DNA of 41,902 nucleotides, taken from the NCBI RefSeq assembly GCF_000814025.1, contig NZ_JWLL01000022.1, positions 1 through 41,902 of the forward strand. Direction: 5' to 3'. The notes beneath the pieces were generated by a model. That model saw only the letters and a program-made list of their open reading frames with translations, had not been told where the DNA came from and searched no databases. Shown here piece by piece: positions 17,715 through 30,993 of the stretch. Numbering within the stretch: position 1 is the first letter of the stretch; each line of letters opens with the position of its first letter. The DNA comes from Tateyamaria sp. ANG-S1 (GTDB lineage Bacteria; Pseudomonadota; Alphaproteobacteria; Rhodobacterales; Rhodobacteraceae). The position numbers and the translations under genes are program-made.

Positions 17715-17825
17715 CAAAACACGCAGTTTCACAGGCAAAATGTGCAGTTTACGTCAGAGCCCCAAAACCACCCGTTTGATGACACAGCAAAACACGCAGT
17801 TTCGCCCCCAAAACCTCGCAGTTTC
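17715..17825. repeat. Cluster of short iterons (CAAAAC-GCAGTTT)
   Basis: Four copies of CAAAACACGCAGTTTC or a close variant start at 17715, 17736, 17788 and 17809, with a fifth degenerate copy near 17763. Starts are 21, 27, 25 and 21 bp apart, about two helical turns. Each copy has AAAC and GTTT as inverted ends. They lie in the 665-bp gap between the aerolysin-like gene start and the rpoC stop, where I see no coding region. A multi-site protein-binding region is possible; no matching regulator is known to me. Confidence 0.6.
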
Positions 17826-17885
17826 CCGGAAATTTACCACCCATTAACCACCGCACGCCCCATTAACCCACATCCCCGCAAATGC

Positions 17886-17912
17886 AAAAACCCCCACCCT
17901 TTCGGGCGGGGG
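17886..17912 (-). terminator. Rho-independent terminator of rpoC
   Basis: Minus-strand RNA forms CCCCCGCCC-GAAA-GGGUGGGGG followed by five U. The single non-Watson-Crick step is a G-U pair on this strand but an A-C mismatch on the other, which fixes the direction. It lies 29 bp beyond the rpoC stop, so rpoBC is not read through into the 14-kb accessory block before rpsL. Confidence 0.9.
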
Positions 17913-17940
17913 TTCTAAATCTTAAACCGAAAGATCGGGA

Positions 17941-22185
<4,245 letters not shown>

Positions 22186-22221
22186 TCTTTTTCCTCACAA
22201 ATCAGAGGGTGCGGGGGAGAA

Positions 22222-22270
22222 GGTGCGCAGTAAATGCGCACCCTACGTAGGGTGTGCCTTTAGGCGCACC
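22222..22270. repeat. Head-to-head pair of GTAGGG-hairpin repeats between rpoB and rpoC
   Basis: Two hairpin units abut at CTAC|GTAG (22246/22247). The left is GGTGCGCA, loop, TGCGCACC, then CTAC (22222-22246); the right is GTA then GGTGTGCC, loop TTTA, GGCGCACC (22247-22270). The stems differ from those at 49-100 but stay complementary. The right unit ends one base from the rpoB stop codon (22272-22274), so it lies inside the rpoB-rpoC transcript. Confidence 0.85.
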
Positions 22271-22271
22271 G

Positions 22272-25200
22272 CTACTCTTCTTCCTCCGCATCCAGGAGTT
22301 CCATGTTGAGGCCCAGACCGCGGACCTCTTTGACCAGAACGTTGAACGATTCCGGCACGCCGGCTTCGAAATTGTCCTCGCCCTTGACGATGCTCTCATA
22401 GACCTTGGTCCGGCCCGCCACGTCGTCCGACTTCACCGTCAGCATCTCTTGCAGGGTGTAGGCGGCGCCGTAGGCTTCCAGGGCCCAGACCTCCATCTCA
22501 CCAAAGCGCTGACCACCGAACTGCGCCTTACCACCCAGCGGCTGCTGCGTGACGAGGCTGTACGGACCGGTCGAACGGGCGTGGATCTTGTCGTCCACAA
22601 GGTGGTGCAGCTTCAGCAGGTACTTGATGCCCACCGTCACCGGACGCGAGAACTGCTCACCAGTCCGCCCATCAAACAAGATCGACTGACCGGACTCGCT
22701 GAACCCAGCACGCACCAGCGCGTCGTTCACATCACCTTCCTTGGCGCCGTCAAACACCGGCGTGGCGATCGGCACACCGCGGGTCACGTTGCCCGCCGCC
22801 TCGATCAGGTGCTCTTCATCCATCCCGGTGAAGCCCTCATCATAGACGTCGTCGCCATAAGCGATCTTGAGCGCCTCACGCACCGGGGTCAGATCACCCG
22901 ACCGGCGATACTCCTGCATCGCGTCGTCGATCTGCAGACCCAGACCGCGCGCGGCCCAGCCCATGTGGGTTTCAAGGATTTGCCCCACGTTCATACGCGA
23001 CGGCACGCCCAGCGGGTTCAGACAGAAATCAACCGGGGTCCCGTCGGCGAGGAACGGCATGTCCTCCATCGGCACCACTTTCGAAATCACACCCTTGTTG
23101 CCGTGACGACCAGCCATCTTGTCGCCCGGTTGCAGCTTGCGCTTCACCGCCACGAACACCTTGACCATCTTCATCACGCCCGGGGGCAGATCGTCACCAC
23201 GGCGGACCTTCTCGACCTTGTCCTCGAAACGGGCATCCAGGGCACGTTTCTGCGCCTCGTACTGCTCGTTCAGGGCCTCGACCACCTGTGCCGATTGCTC
23301 GTCTTTCAGGGCAATCTGCCACCACGCGGAACGCGGGAACGCTTCCAGCAGGTCGGCGTCCACGTTCGACCCCGCCTTGACACCTTTCGGCCCCTTGGCG
23401 ATTTCTTTGCCCAACAGCATGTCGCCCAGACGGGCATAGATGTTGCGGTCCAGAATGGTCAGCTCGTCGTCGCGGTCACGGGCAAGGCGTTCAACTTCCT
23501 CACGCTCGATCTGCAGGGCACGTTCGTCCTTCTCCACACCATGGCGGTTGAACACACGCACTTCCACGACGGTGCCAAAGTCACCCGGCTTCACACGCAA
23601 CGAGGTGTCACGCACGTCCGACGCTTTCTCACCAAAGATGGCGCGCAGCAGCTTCTCTTCCGGCGTCATCGGGCTTTCGCCCTTCGGGGTGATCTTGCCC
23701 ACCAGAATGTCGCCCGGCTCCACGTCCGCACCGATATACACAATGCCCGCTTCGTCGAGGTTGCGCAGCGCTTCCTCACCGACGTTCGGGATGTCGCGGG
23801 TGATCTCTTCCGGACCCAGCTTGGTGTCACGGGCGGCGACTTCAAACTCCTCGATGTGGATCGAGGTAAAGACGTCATCACGCGACACGCGCTCGGAGAT
23901 CAGGATCGAGTCCTCGTAGTTGTAGCCGTTCCACGGCATGAACGCGACGACCACGTTCTTACCCAGCGCCAGTTCACCCATATCGGTGGACGGACCATCG
24001 GCAATGACCTCACCCTTCTGAACCGTGTCACCCACCTTCACCAGCGGACGCTGGTTGATGCAGGTGTTCTGGTTCGACCGCTGGAACTTGCGCATGCGGT
24101 AGATGTCCACACCGGCATCGCCCAGCTCAAGGTCATGGGTCGCACGGATCACGATACGGGTGGCGTCCACCTGGTCAATGATACCGGCACGTTTCGCCAT
24201 GATGGCCGCACCAGAGTCGCGCGCCACAACCTCTTCAATCCCGGTGCCGACCAGCGGCGCCTCGGCTTGCAGAAGCGGCACCGCCTGACGTTGCATGTTC
24301 GAGCCCATAAGCGCCCGGTTCGCGTCGTCATTCTCAAGGAACGGGATCAGCGAGGCGGCAACAGACACCAACTGCTTGGGCGACACGTCGATCAGGTCCA
24401 CCTGATCCACCGGCGACAGGGTGTAGTCCCCGGATTTACGGGTGTTCACCATCTCGTTGCGGAACTTGCCGTCCTCGTCCAGCATCGCGTTGGCCTGCGC
24501 CACGGTGTGACGCATTTCCTCGGTCGCGGACATGTAGTGGACTTCGTCGGTCACCTGACCTTCGTTCACCACGCGGTAAGGCGTTTCAATAAAGCCGTAC
24601 TTGTTCACGCGGGCAAAGGTCGCGAGGCTGTTGATCAGACCGATGTTCGGCCCTTCCGGCGTCTCAATCGGACACATCCGACCATAGTGCGTCGGGTGCA
24701 CGTCGCGCACCTCAAAGCCTGCGCGCTCACGGGTCAGACCGCCCGGCCCAAGCGCCGACAGACGACGCTTGTGCGTCACTTCGGACAGCGGGTTGGTTTG
24801 GTCCATGAACTGCGACAGCTGGGACGAGCCAAAGAACTCGCGCACGGCAGCCGCAGCAGGCTTCGCGTTGATCAGGTCCTGCGGCATCACCGTGTCGATC
24901 TCAACGGAGCTCATCCGCTCCTTGATCGCACGCTCCATGCGCAACAGACCCACGCGGTACTGGTTCTCCATCAGCTCGCCAACGGAACGGACACGACGGT
25001 TGCCTAGGTGGTCGATGTCGTCGACATCACCCTTGCCGTCACGCAACTCCACCAGCGCCTTGATGCAGGCCACGATGTCCTCTTTGCGCAGGGTGCGCTG
25101 CGTGTCTTCGGCATCCAGTGCCAGACGCATGTTCATCTTCACGCGACCAACAGCCGACAGGTCATAGCGCTCGCTGTCAAAGAACAGCGTGTCAAACAGG

Positions 25201-26408
25201 GCGCTTGCCGCATCCACGGTGGGCGGCTCGCCCGGACGCATCACGCGGTAGATGTCCATGAGCGCGGTTTCGCGGTTCATGTTCTTGTCTTGCGCCAGCG
25301 TGTTGCGGATGTACGGACCGACATTGACGTTGTCGATGTCGAGCACCGGAATATCGGTGATGCCCGCGTCGATCAGCTCCTTCACGGTGCCGCCGATCAG
25401 ATCGCCGTCCTTGTCGTATTCCAGGGTCAGTTCATCACCGGCCTCGACATAGATGGCGCCGTTTTCTTCGTTGATGATATCCTTGGCGACAAACTTGCCG
25501 ACGATGTTCTCGTAAGGCACCAGCAGGTCGGTGACCGTGCCTTCGTCGATCAGCTTCTTGACCGCGCGCGGCGTGACTTTCTTGCCCGCTTCGGCAATCA
25601 CTTCGCCGGTCTTGGCATCGACCAGATCGTACGTCGGACGGGTGCCGCGCACACGGTCAGGGAAGAACGGTGTAACCCAGCCCTTGTTCTTCTCCAGCTT
25701 GTACTGAACCGTATCGTAATACGCATCCATGATGTCTTCCTGGTCGAGACCCAGGGAATACAGCAGCGTGGTCACCGGCAGCTTGCGGCGACGGTCGATG
25801 CGGGCGAACACGATGTCCTTGGCGTCGAACTCGAAGTCCAGCCACGAACCGCGGTACGGAATGATCCGGCAGGCAAACAGCAACTTGCCCGAGGAATGCG
25901 TCTTGCCCTTGTCGTGGTCAAAGAACACACCGGGCGAGCGGTGCATCTGGGACACGATCACGCGCTCGGTGCCGTTTACGATAAAGGTACCGTTAGGTGT
26001 CATCAGAGGCATATCGCCCATGAACACGTCCTGTTCCTTGATGTCCTTGACGGACTTGGCACCGGTGTCCTCATCGACATCAAACACGATCAGACGCAGG
26101 GTGACCTTCAGCGGCGCGCTGTAGGTCATGTCGCGCTGCTGGCACTCTTCCACGTCGTATTTCGGCTTTTCCAGCTCGTACTTGACGTATTCCAGAACGG
26201 ACGTCTCGTTAAAGTCCTTGATCGGGAACACCGACTGGAACACACCCATGATGCCCTCGCCGTCCATCGGCGTCGGCTCATCACCGGAGTTCAGGAACAG
26301 GTCGTAGGAGGATTTCTGCACCTCAATGAGGTTCGGCATGTCCAGCACTTCGCGGATCTTGCCGTAGTATTTACGTAGACGTTTCTGACCAAGGAACGTT
26401 TGTGCCAT
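22272..26408 (-). CDS. rpoB: RNA polymerase beta subunit
   Basis: Catalytic RNA polymerase subunit, 1378 residues from the ATG at 26408, which gives the family start [18 protein letters not shown]; six further codons upstream are open but not conserved. The rifampicin pocket reads [28 protein letters not shown] over two adjoining stretches, with the Gln, Asp, His and Ser positions of known resistance mutations wild type. Other landmarks are the catalytic-core [14 protein letters not shown] region and the [12 protein letters not shown] motif. It is first of rpoB-rpoC. A rplL terminator, a possible promoter (26709-26737) and a long hairpin (26532-26587) precede it, so rpoBC may be partly uncoupled from rplJL. 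Confidence 0.98.
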   Translation of the reverse strand: MAQTFLGQKRLRKYYGKIREVLDMPNLIEVQKSSYDLFLNSGDEPTPMDGEGIMGVFQSVFPIKDFNETSVLEYVKYELEKPKYDVEECQQRDMTYSAPLKVTLRLIVFDVDEDTGAKSVKDIKEQDVFMGDMPLMTPNGTFIVNGTERVIVSQMHRSPGVFFDHDKGKTHSSGKLLFACRIIPYRGSWLDFEFDAKDIVFARIDRRRKLPVTTLLYSLGLDQEDIMDAYYDTVQYKLEKNKGWVTPFFPDRVRGTRPTYDLVDAKTGEVIAEAGKKVTPRAVKKLIDEGTVTDLLVPYENIVGKFVAKDIINEENGAIYVEAGDELTLEYDKDGDLIGGTVKELIDAGITDIPVLDIDNVNVGPYIRNTLAQDKNMNRETALMDIYRVMRPGEPPTVDAASALFDTLFFDSERYDLSAVGRVKMNMRLALDAEDTQRTLRKEDIVACIKALVELRDGKGDVDDIDHLGNRRVRSVGELMENQYRVGLLRMERAIKERMSSVEIDTVMPQDLINAKPAAAAVREFFGSSQLSQFMDQTNPLSEVTHKRRLSALGPGGLTRERAGFEVRDVHPTHYGRMCPIETPEGPNIGLINSLATFARVNKYGFIETPYRVVNEGQVTDEVHYMSATEEMRHTVAQANAMLDEDGKFRNEMVNTRKSGDYTLSPVDQVDLIDVSPKQLVSVAASLIPFLENDDANRALMGSNMQRQAVPLLQAEAPLVGTGIEEVVARDSGAAIMAKRAGIIDQVDATRIVIRATHDLELGDAGVDIYRMRKFQRSNQNTCINQRPLVKVGDTVQKGEVIADGPSTDMGELALGKNVVVAFMPWNGYNYEDSILISERVSRDDVFTSIHIEEFEVAARDTKLGPEEITRDIPNVGEEALRNLDEAGIVYIGADVEPGDILVGKITPKGESPMTPEEKLLRAIFGEKASDVRDTSLRVKPGDFGTVVEVRVFNRHGVEKDERALQIEREEVERLARDRDDELTILDRNIYARLGDMLLGKEIAKGPKGVKAGSNVDADLLEAFPRSAWWQIALKDEQSAQVVEALNEQYEAQKRALDARFEDKVEKVRRGDDLPPGVMKMVKVFVAVKRKLQPGDKMAGRHGNKGVISKVVPMEDMPFLADGTPVDFCLNPLGVPSRMNVGQILETHMGWAARGLGLQIDDAMQEYRRSGDLTPVREALKIAYGDDVYDEGFTGMDEEHLIEAAGNVTRGVPIATPVFDGAKEGDVNDALVRAGFSESGQSILFDGRTGEQFSRPVTVGIKYLLKLHHLVDDKIHARSTGPYSLVTQQPLGGKAQFGGQRFGEMEVWALEAYGAAYTLQEMLTVKSDDVAGRTKVYESIVKGEDNFEAGVPESFNVLVKEVRGLGLNMELLDAEEEE

Positions 26409-26531
26409 GCGGTTCTCGCACTCCATCTTTGTTCTGGTCGCGCAACGGAAGGGGCATTCCCGGCGCGAGCCTCAAAGATCGAAAAGGTGATCTATCCCTG
26501 CGCACCCGCCCAAGATGCGCGCCCGATCACA

Positions 26532-26587
26532 ATCTTTCCTAAAAAGCCGCCGCAGCGGTTCGAACCCAGCGGCTTTTTGCGAAAGAT
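26532..26587. promoter_or_regulatory. Long hairpin in the rplL-rpoB intergenic leader
   Basis: ATCTTTC (26532-26538) pairs with GAAAGAT (26581-26587) and AAAAAGCCGC (26541-26550) with GCGGCTTTTT (26569-26578), separated by a 2x2 internal loop. The 18-base loop contains the palindrome GGTTCGAACC (26557-26566). The 17-bp stem lies about 125 bases before the rpoB start. In E. coli this interval holds an attenuator and an RNase III site; the same role here is inferred. The 10-bp inner stem with flanking T runs could also act as a bidirectional terminator. Confidence 0.6.
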
Positions 26588-26708
26588 CGGAACATGAAGT
26601 GTGTGTTCGGCTGACCCCCATAGATACAAGACGCAAAAAGCCGGGCGCGAATCATCGCTCCCAGCGGAGAGGTTCATTTAGGACGGTATCGGAGAAAGCA
26701 CAAGGGAC

Positions 26709-26737
26709 AGCCTGCGCCAAACACCCGCTTTTGTCAA
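26709..26737 (-). promoter_or_regulatory. Candidate rpoBC promoter
   Basis: On the minus strand a perfect TTGACA (26732-26737) is followed by 17 bp and CAGGCT (26709-26714). It lies just past the rplL terminator, so transcripts starting here would read through the hairpin at 26532-26587 into rpoB. The -10 is weak, hence the limited confidence. Confidence 0.4.
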
Positions 26738-26753
26738 ATCCCGGCCCCAAAGC

Positions 26754-26781
26754 AAAAGGGCGCCCCGTCTCCGGAACGCCC
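26754..26781 (-). terminator. Terminator after rplL
   Basis: Minus-strand RNA pairs GGGCGUUCC with GGGGCGCCC (nine pairs, two of them G-U), with a 6-base loop and a UUUU tail. It begins 23 bp beyond the rplL stop. Partial readthrough here would set the usual excess of L7/L12 over RNA polymerase. Confidence 0.75.
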
Positions 26782-26804
26782 CCTGAATTGCGAAATCGCA
26801 AGGC

Positions 26805-27182
26805 TTAGGCCAGCTCGACCTCGGCGCCAGCTGCTTCCAGCTTGCCCTTGATCTCTTCGGCTTCGGCTTTGTCGACGCCTTCCTTGATCTTGCCACCAGC
26901 TTCGACCAGGTCCTTGGCTTCTTTCAGGCCCAGACCGGTGATGCCGCGCACTTCCTTGATCACGTTGATCTTGGAGGCGCCTGCGTTTTTCAGGACAACG
27001 TCGAATTCCGACTTCTCTTCCTCAGCAGCGCCACCGGCGTCGCCTGCAGGGCCAGCCATCATCACTGCGCCGCCAGCGGCGGGCTCGATGCCGTACTCGT
27101 CCTTGAGGATGGTTTTCAGTTCTTGTGCTTCCAGCAGGGTCAGACCCACGATGCTTTCTGCGAGTGCTTTCAGATCAGCCAT
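26805..27182 (-). CDS. rplL: 50S ribosomal protein L7/L12
   Basis: Stalk protein that recruits and stimulates translational GTPases. It has 125 residues: the N-terminal dimerisation helices ([22 protein letters not shown]), an Ala/Gly-rich hinge (about 37-53), and the globular C-terminal domain with the factor-binding helix [19 protein letters not shown]. An AAAGAG-like SD precedes the ATG. It follows rplJ after about 70 bp and is cotranscribed with it. Confidence 0.98.
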   Translation of the reverse strand: MADLKALAESIVGLTLLEAQELKTILKDEYGIEPAAGGAVMMAGPAGDAGGAAEEEKSEFDVVLKNAGASKINVIKEVRGITGLGLKEAKDLVEAGGKIKEGVDKAEAEEIKGKLEAAGAEVELA

Positions 27183-27251
27183 TGTATCAGCTCTTTCCGT
27201 TTACATGTGTTCCAACGTGCAGCGTTTACCGCACGCCAATCAGACAATGCC

Positions 27252-27764
27252 TCAGGCCGCCTTTTCCTCGATGGTCGAGAGGATGGAGGCGATGTTGCTT
27301 GCAGGTGCGCCAATGGCCCCGGCGATGTTCGATGCAGGTGCGCCGATGCAGCCCACGATGGAAGCGATAAGCTCCTCGCGCGAAGGCATCTTCGACACAG
27401 CCGTCACACCGGCCCGGTCCAACGCATTCTCACCCATCGCACCACCAAGGATAACGAACTTGTCGTTGCCCTTGGCAAAGTCCTCCGACACCTTGGCGGC
27501 TGCCACGGGGTCTTCGGAATAGGTCAGAACGGTCATGCCCGTCAGGTAGTCGGCAATGCTTTCGCAGGGCTTGTCCTGAAGGGCGATCTTGGCGAGCCTG
27601 TTTTTGGCAACACGAACCGCAGCATCTGCTTCACGCGCTTTCGCGCGCAGATCCTGCATTTCGGCAACTGTCAGACCGGCGTAGTGGGCAACCACAACGA
27701 CGCCAGAGCTTTCAAAGATCTGGCCGAGTTCCTCGACCACTTTCTCTTTCTGGGCTCTATCCAC
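27252..27764 (-). CDS. rplJ: 50S ribosomal protein L10
   Basis: Stalk base protein that binds 23S rRNA and anchors L7/L12 dimers. It has 170 residues and starts at a GTG with GGAG 7 bases upstream. The N-terminal part ([27 protein letters not shown]) is typical. The C-terminal L12-binding helix contains a tandem duplication, [21 protein letters not shown], also visible as an imperfect DNA repeat near 27283-27345. It is the first gene of rplJ-rplL and is preceded by a structured leader (27765-27940) rather than by rplKA, which lie 2.5 kb away. Confidence 0.97.
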   Translation of the reverse strand: MDRAQKEKVVEELGQIFESSGVVVVAHYAGLTVAEMQDLRAKAREADAAVRVAKNRLAKIALQDKPCESIADYLTGMTVLTYSEDPVAAAKVSEDFAKGNDKFVILGGAMGENALDRAGVTAVSKMPSREELIASIVGCIGAPASNIAGAIGAPASNIASILSTIEEKAA

Positions 27765-27940
27765 AGTTTTCTCCAGTTTATGGGAGGCGAACCCCCCGGC
27801 TCAGTTTGCACCGGATCACTCCGGCGGTTTGGTCCTCGAAATGCACGGGTCCAAGACCGCCAGAGGCTCGACGGAGCATCTGGAGAAGTAAGGTCTGTTC
27901 CCGCCTCGGGCAGGATTTATGAGCCAAGGCTCACCCACCG
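27765..27940 (-). promoter_or_regulatory. L10-type ribosomal leader of rplJL
   Basis: The minus-strand leader before rplJ can form at least four hairpins: TGAGCC-TT-GGCTCA (27920-27933), CCTGCC-CGA-GGCGGG (27900-27914), CCAGA with inner GCTC/GAGC and TCTGG (27860-27883), and CCGGA-GTGA-TCCGG (27811-27824). This is the place where L10 (with L12) binds its own mRNA in many bacteria, and the arrangement fits such an autoregulatory leader. The interval 27941-28201 has no gene and no promoter I could identify with confidence. Confidence 0.6.
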
Positions 27941-28201
27941 TCTCGGACGAAAGCGAGGGGGTTCGAATCAATCGGACACCCTCTGGGTGGGGAGTAGAGG
28001 GTTTGGGGGGCGTTGTGAAGGGGGGTTGGGTTTTAATGCCGCCCACTAAAACCGTGATCACAATACCACACCAGAATTACACACTGCGGCTTGTCGCTAT
28101 GAGTTTTTTATAGCAAACGTATATTCTCGCGAAGCTTCAAAAACCCAATCTTCTTGCAGAATTTATTTTACTACGTTCTGTTTCAAACTCAAAAGTCGCG
28201 T

Positions 28202-29125
28202 TCACGGGACGAAAGGCAGCGCCGCGTAAATAGCATCCGTAGCCTTGTATGTTAGCCACGCAAATATTCCTGCCAAAGCAATACGGTGTCGCAGTGCTTT
28301 GTCCTTGTTTTCGGCCAATACGTTTACTGGAAACGCCCACTTCGCATACCCAGTTAGAAAGCGGTAGCCCAAAACCACCATCCCGAGAGCGTAAATGAAA
28401 AACGCCCAACGATAGGCTGAGAAATCGCCATCTACCGGCAGCCATTGATCCATGTAAAAGCTAGCAAGTATAAGGCCCGCTGGAAGCGCTATCGTCCACA
28501 TGCCTACATCATACGCAAACGAACGATGGATTACTGCATACCACGTTTTCCTGTTAAGAAGCTTCGTATCAACCACTCTCTGAACAGCTCGAAAGTAAGT
28601 CATGTCTTGCGCGCGTACAGTGACGTTACTGTCGTTTGGTGTTGGATCAGATACGAAAGGGTTGGGATCAAACAACGCAGGCTTGCTGAAATCCAAGAAA
28701 ATCTCCATTCGATTTTCAGGATCAGTACCATTCGAATGGCGACGCCAAGCAGTCACGTTTGTGAAAAATATTGTCCGAATTTGACTGGGAAGTTTATCAC
28801 TAGTGAACACTTCAGCGTCCTCACCGTAGAACTGCTGATCCCGTTCACCACGTATTGAAATCGTCAAACAGAACGCATCCTCAAGCAAAAATCTTTTTTG
28901 CTTCGCCCATTCATCATCACTCATTTCAGGATCGCGCTGGAGCGTAGAAATCACGTCTTCACCGAATTTGCGGTTAATGGCGCTCAACTCTTCATACACA
29001 GCCTTAACGTCGGATAGACTAAGCTTCAATCCGCGGACAGGAATAGTTTCTTCAAACCAACCGAACAATCGCCTTTTCGGCGGAATTGTCATCGCATTTT
29101 CTGTATCGACTTCACTTTGCTCCAT
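28202..29125 (-). CDS. Unknown membrane protein with large soluble N-terminal region
   Basis: I do not recognise this 307-residue protein. Residues 1 to about 195 are soluble and charged (acidic and aromatic stretches, for example DEWAKQKRFLLEDAF and ENRMEIFLDFSKPALFDPNPF). The C-terminal third has two clear hydrophobic helices (MWTIALPAGLILASFYM and WAFFIYALGMVVLGYRFL) and a weaker last one (ALAGIFAWLTYKATDAIYAAL). The ATG at 29125 is preferred over an upstream TTG, although no well-spaced SD is seen. The gene is clearly more A+T-rich than the flanking ribosomal genes and separates rplA from rplJ, so it was probably acquired. No partner suggests a function. Confidence 0.7.
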   Translation of the reverse strand: MEQSEVDTENAMTIPPKRRLFGWFEETIPVRGLKLSLSDVKAVYEELSAINRKFGEDVISTLQRDPEMSDDEWAKQKRFLLEDAFCLTISIRGERDQQFYGEDAEVFTSDKLPSQIRTIFFTNVTAWRRHSNGTDPENRMEIFLDFSKPALFDPNPFVSDPTPNDSNVTVRAQDMTYFRAVQRVVDTKLLNRKTWYAVIHRSFAYDVGMWTIALPAGLILASFYMDQWLPVDGDFSAYRWAFFIYALGMVVLGYRFLTGYAKWAFPVNVLAENKDKALRHRIALAGIFAWLTYKATDAIYAALPFVP

Positions 29126-29458
29126 ACCCCTACATATAGTAGCGATACACTTGGATGTCACCAATGGTACAGAAGTGCTTCGTTCCCAGATGCTCCCATC
29201 CAGTATTCATTGAACGTAGCATCGCACTAGTTTCAGAATTCTTGTTCACTTATTTCATTGCGGTCGCTTCTCGTCTATTCCGGAATCAAGCCGAAGGCGC
29301 CGGACATCGCCAGACCAGCCCCACGGGCTGGCGATACATCTCCACCTGCACCCCGCGCAGCAGTCCGATGACCCCACGACCATAAAGCGCGCCGCATGGC
29401 CCCCAAGATCGCCATCCCCCGGTCCGGCGATGTCCGTCTCACCGCGCGCCCATACACC
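29126..29458. other. Non-coding interval with an 11-bp inverted repeat
   Basis: No credible gene is visible between the membrane-protein gene and the repeat at 29459. CGGACATCGCC (29301-29311) is exactly complementary to GGCGATGTCCG (29426-29436), about 115 bp apart. The base composition changes from A+T-rich to G+C-rich near 29280, which may mark an insertion edge. Short open frames here do not resemble proteins known to me. Confidence 0.5.
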
Positions 29459-29521
29459 GTAGGGTGGGCATTCTGCCCACCATGCCACATGCAAAAGGTG
29501 GGCACCTTGCCCGCCCCCTAC
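29459..29521. repeat. Tail-to-tail pair of GTAGGG-hairpin repeats
   Basis: GTA then GGTGGGCA, loop, TGCCCACC (29459-29481), and the inverse unit ending in CCCCCTAC (29497-29521), with 15 bases between. Both stems differ from the other family members but remain paired. The right unit overlaps the stop codon of the exported-protein gene: the TAG (29518-29520 read on the minus strand) is part of the unit's GTAG end. Confidence 0.8.
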
Positions 29522-30102
29522 TCACACGGCGTCATCACCGCGTGCACGATCGCCGTATGCTCTTCGCCAAACCGCGCGCTCCTCGGGTCAAGCGCGAACA
29601 TCTGTTCGCTTGCCTCAGGAAAGCGCATGCATGTGAACTTATCAAAGTATTCAAACATCACCCGGTACCAGTCTTCCTCGGGAAAAGACGGATCTGCGAC
29701 CCGCGAAAAGGCCATCAGTACGCGGCGGTCATACACGTTGGGCATCAGGCACTGCGACAGCGCATACTTGGCCCGCGCCACGTCCAGCGCACCCGGGTCC
29801 CGTGCCACCGCAGTCGGCAGGCCAACAAAGGCACCAGTATAATCGGCAAGCGCGATCGCCGCGGCAGTGTATTTGTGAAACGCTTCGTTATGGGCCGGAT
29901 CAATGTCGCGGTCTCCGGTGATCGGATTGATGGTCATCCAAGCGTCCGGTTTCACGGCAACAAGTGCGGACCATTCCGCCGCACAATGCTGGACCGCAAT
30001 CTCGATGGGGGTGCGCACGTCTTCTTCGGCCTCTGCCTGGGACAGACCGCTCAGGGTCACGCCCGCAATCAACACTGCCAAAATGCCCAATGGTGCCTTC
30101 AT
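29518..30102 (-). CDS. Exported protein of unknown function
   Basis: From the ATG at 30102 (GAGG just upstream) the product has 194 residues and a signal peptide: MKAPLGILAVLIAGVTLSGL with a likely cut near SQAEA. The mature part is about 170 residues with four cysteines (the ones in QHCAAEW, SQCLMP, KFTCMRF and MTPCE) that could form two disulfides. I recognise no enzyme motif. The frame is open upstream to 30237, but that extension would bury the signal peptide. The stop codon lies within a GTAGGG repeat unit (29497-29521), as if the repeat's insertion set the present C-terminus. The gene follows the rplA terminator and lies in the block separating rplA from rplJ. Confidence 0.75.
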   Translation of the reverse strand: MKAPLGILAVLIAGVTLSGLSQAEAEEDVRTPIEIAVQHCAAEWSALVAVKPDAWMTINPITGDRDIDPAHNEAFHKYTAAAIALADYTGAFVGLPTAVARDPGALDVARAKYALSQCLMPNVYDRRVLMAFSRVADPSFPEEDWYRVMFEYFDKFTCMRFPEASEQMFALDPRSARFGEEHTAIVHAVMTPCE

Positions 30103-30238
30103 ATGCCCTCGCTTTCTTGGCGATGGCATAGCGGCAAAGCGTGGCAGGATTTGGGCCGCACATATTACCAAAAGGTAAAACCGCCCTCGTAACCCATTGA
30201 TCTTGCAAAGGTCACGCAACGTCCCAGCGTGGGACACG

Positions 30239-30268
30239 AAAAAAGGCGCGCACCCCTCGGCACGCGCC
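30239..30268 (-). terminator. Rho-independent terminator of rplK-rplA
   Basis: Minus-strand RNA GGCGCGUGCC-GAGG-GGUGCGCGCC (10 pairs, two of them G-U) followed by six U, 25 bp after the rplA stop. A second small hairpin GTCCCA-GCG-TGGGAC follows at 30221-30235. It separates rplKA from the exported-protein gene. Confidence 0.9.
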
Positions 30269-30293
30269 CTTTCAATCTCAAAATCGTCCCCGA

Positions 30294-30992
30294 TTATTCG
30301 GTGACGGCGTTCTCCACATCGACGCTCACGCCCGGACCCATGGTCGAGCTCAGCGACACCTTTTTCATATAGGTGCCTTTCGCGCCCGCGGGCTTGGCCT
30401 TGGCCACGGCACCCACAAAAGCGCGGATATTTTCGACCAGCTTGGCCTCGTCGAACGATGCCTTGCCCACGCCCGCGTGGACCACACCGGCCTTCTCCGC
30501 CTTGAACTGAACCTCACCGCCCTTGGCCGCTTTCACGGCGTCGGCGACGTCCATGGTCACGGTGCCGACCTTGGGGTTCGGCATCAGGTTGCGGGGGCCC
30601 AGCACCTTACCCAGACGGCCCACGATGGGCATCATGTCAGGGGTGGCGATGCAGCGGTCGAACTCGATGGTGCCGCCCTGGACGGTTTCCATCAGGTCCT
30701 CAGCGCCCACGATGTCCGCACCCGCCGCTTGCGCTTCCTCAGCCTTCGGGCCGCGGGCAAACACAGCGACGCGCACGTCCTTGCCGGTGCCGTTGGGCAG
30801 GCCAACCACGCCGCGCACCATCTGGTCCGCGTGGCGGGGGTCGACGCCCAGGTTCATCGAGATCTCAACCGTCTCGTCGAACTTGGCCGAAGCGTTCGCC
30901 TTGATCAGGCTCACCGCGTCTTCGACGCTCAGGTTTTCTTTGCCGGCGAAGGCTTCGCGGGCCGCTTTTGTGCGTTTTCCAAGCTTTGCCAT
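30294..30992 (-). CDS. rplA: 50S ribosomal protein L1
   Basis: L1-stalk protein that binds 23S rRNA and helps release deacylated tRNA. It has 232 residues and the complete L1 sequence, with [21 protein letters not shown], the signature region around [19 protein letters not shown] and the C-terminal [16 protein letters not shown]. The ATG is one base after the rplK stop, so the pair is translationally linked. In other bacteria L1 represses rplKA translation by binding the leader. A terminator follows. Confidence 0.98.
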   Translation of the reverse strand: MAKLGKRTKAAREAFAGKENLSVEDAVSLIKANASAKFDETVEISMNLGVDPRHADQMVRGVVGLPNGTGKDVRVAVFARGPKAEEAQAAGADIVGAEDLMETVQGGTIEFDRCIATPDMMPIVGRLGKVLGPRNLMPNPKVGTVTMDVADAVKAAKGGEVQFKAEKAGVVHAGVGKASFDEAKLVENIRAFVGAVAKAKPAGAKGTYMKKVSLSSTMGPGVSVDVENAVTE

Positions 30993-30993
30993 C

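Noticed and set aside
17715..17825. Possible CRISPR array
   Set aside because: Copies are imperfect, gaps between them are only about 5 to 12 bp and there are no cas genes.
17844..17866. Paired TTAA motifs resembling a CtrA site
   Set aside because: The two TTAA boxes are 15 bp apart instead of 7, and they lie beyond the rpoC terminator.
29255..29505. Minus-strand frames of 76-79 codons in the rplA-rplJ insertion
   Set aside because: They run through the GTAGGG repeat pair and show no family resemblance; better treated as non-coding.
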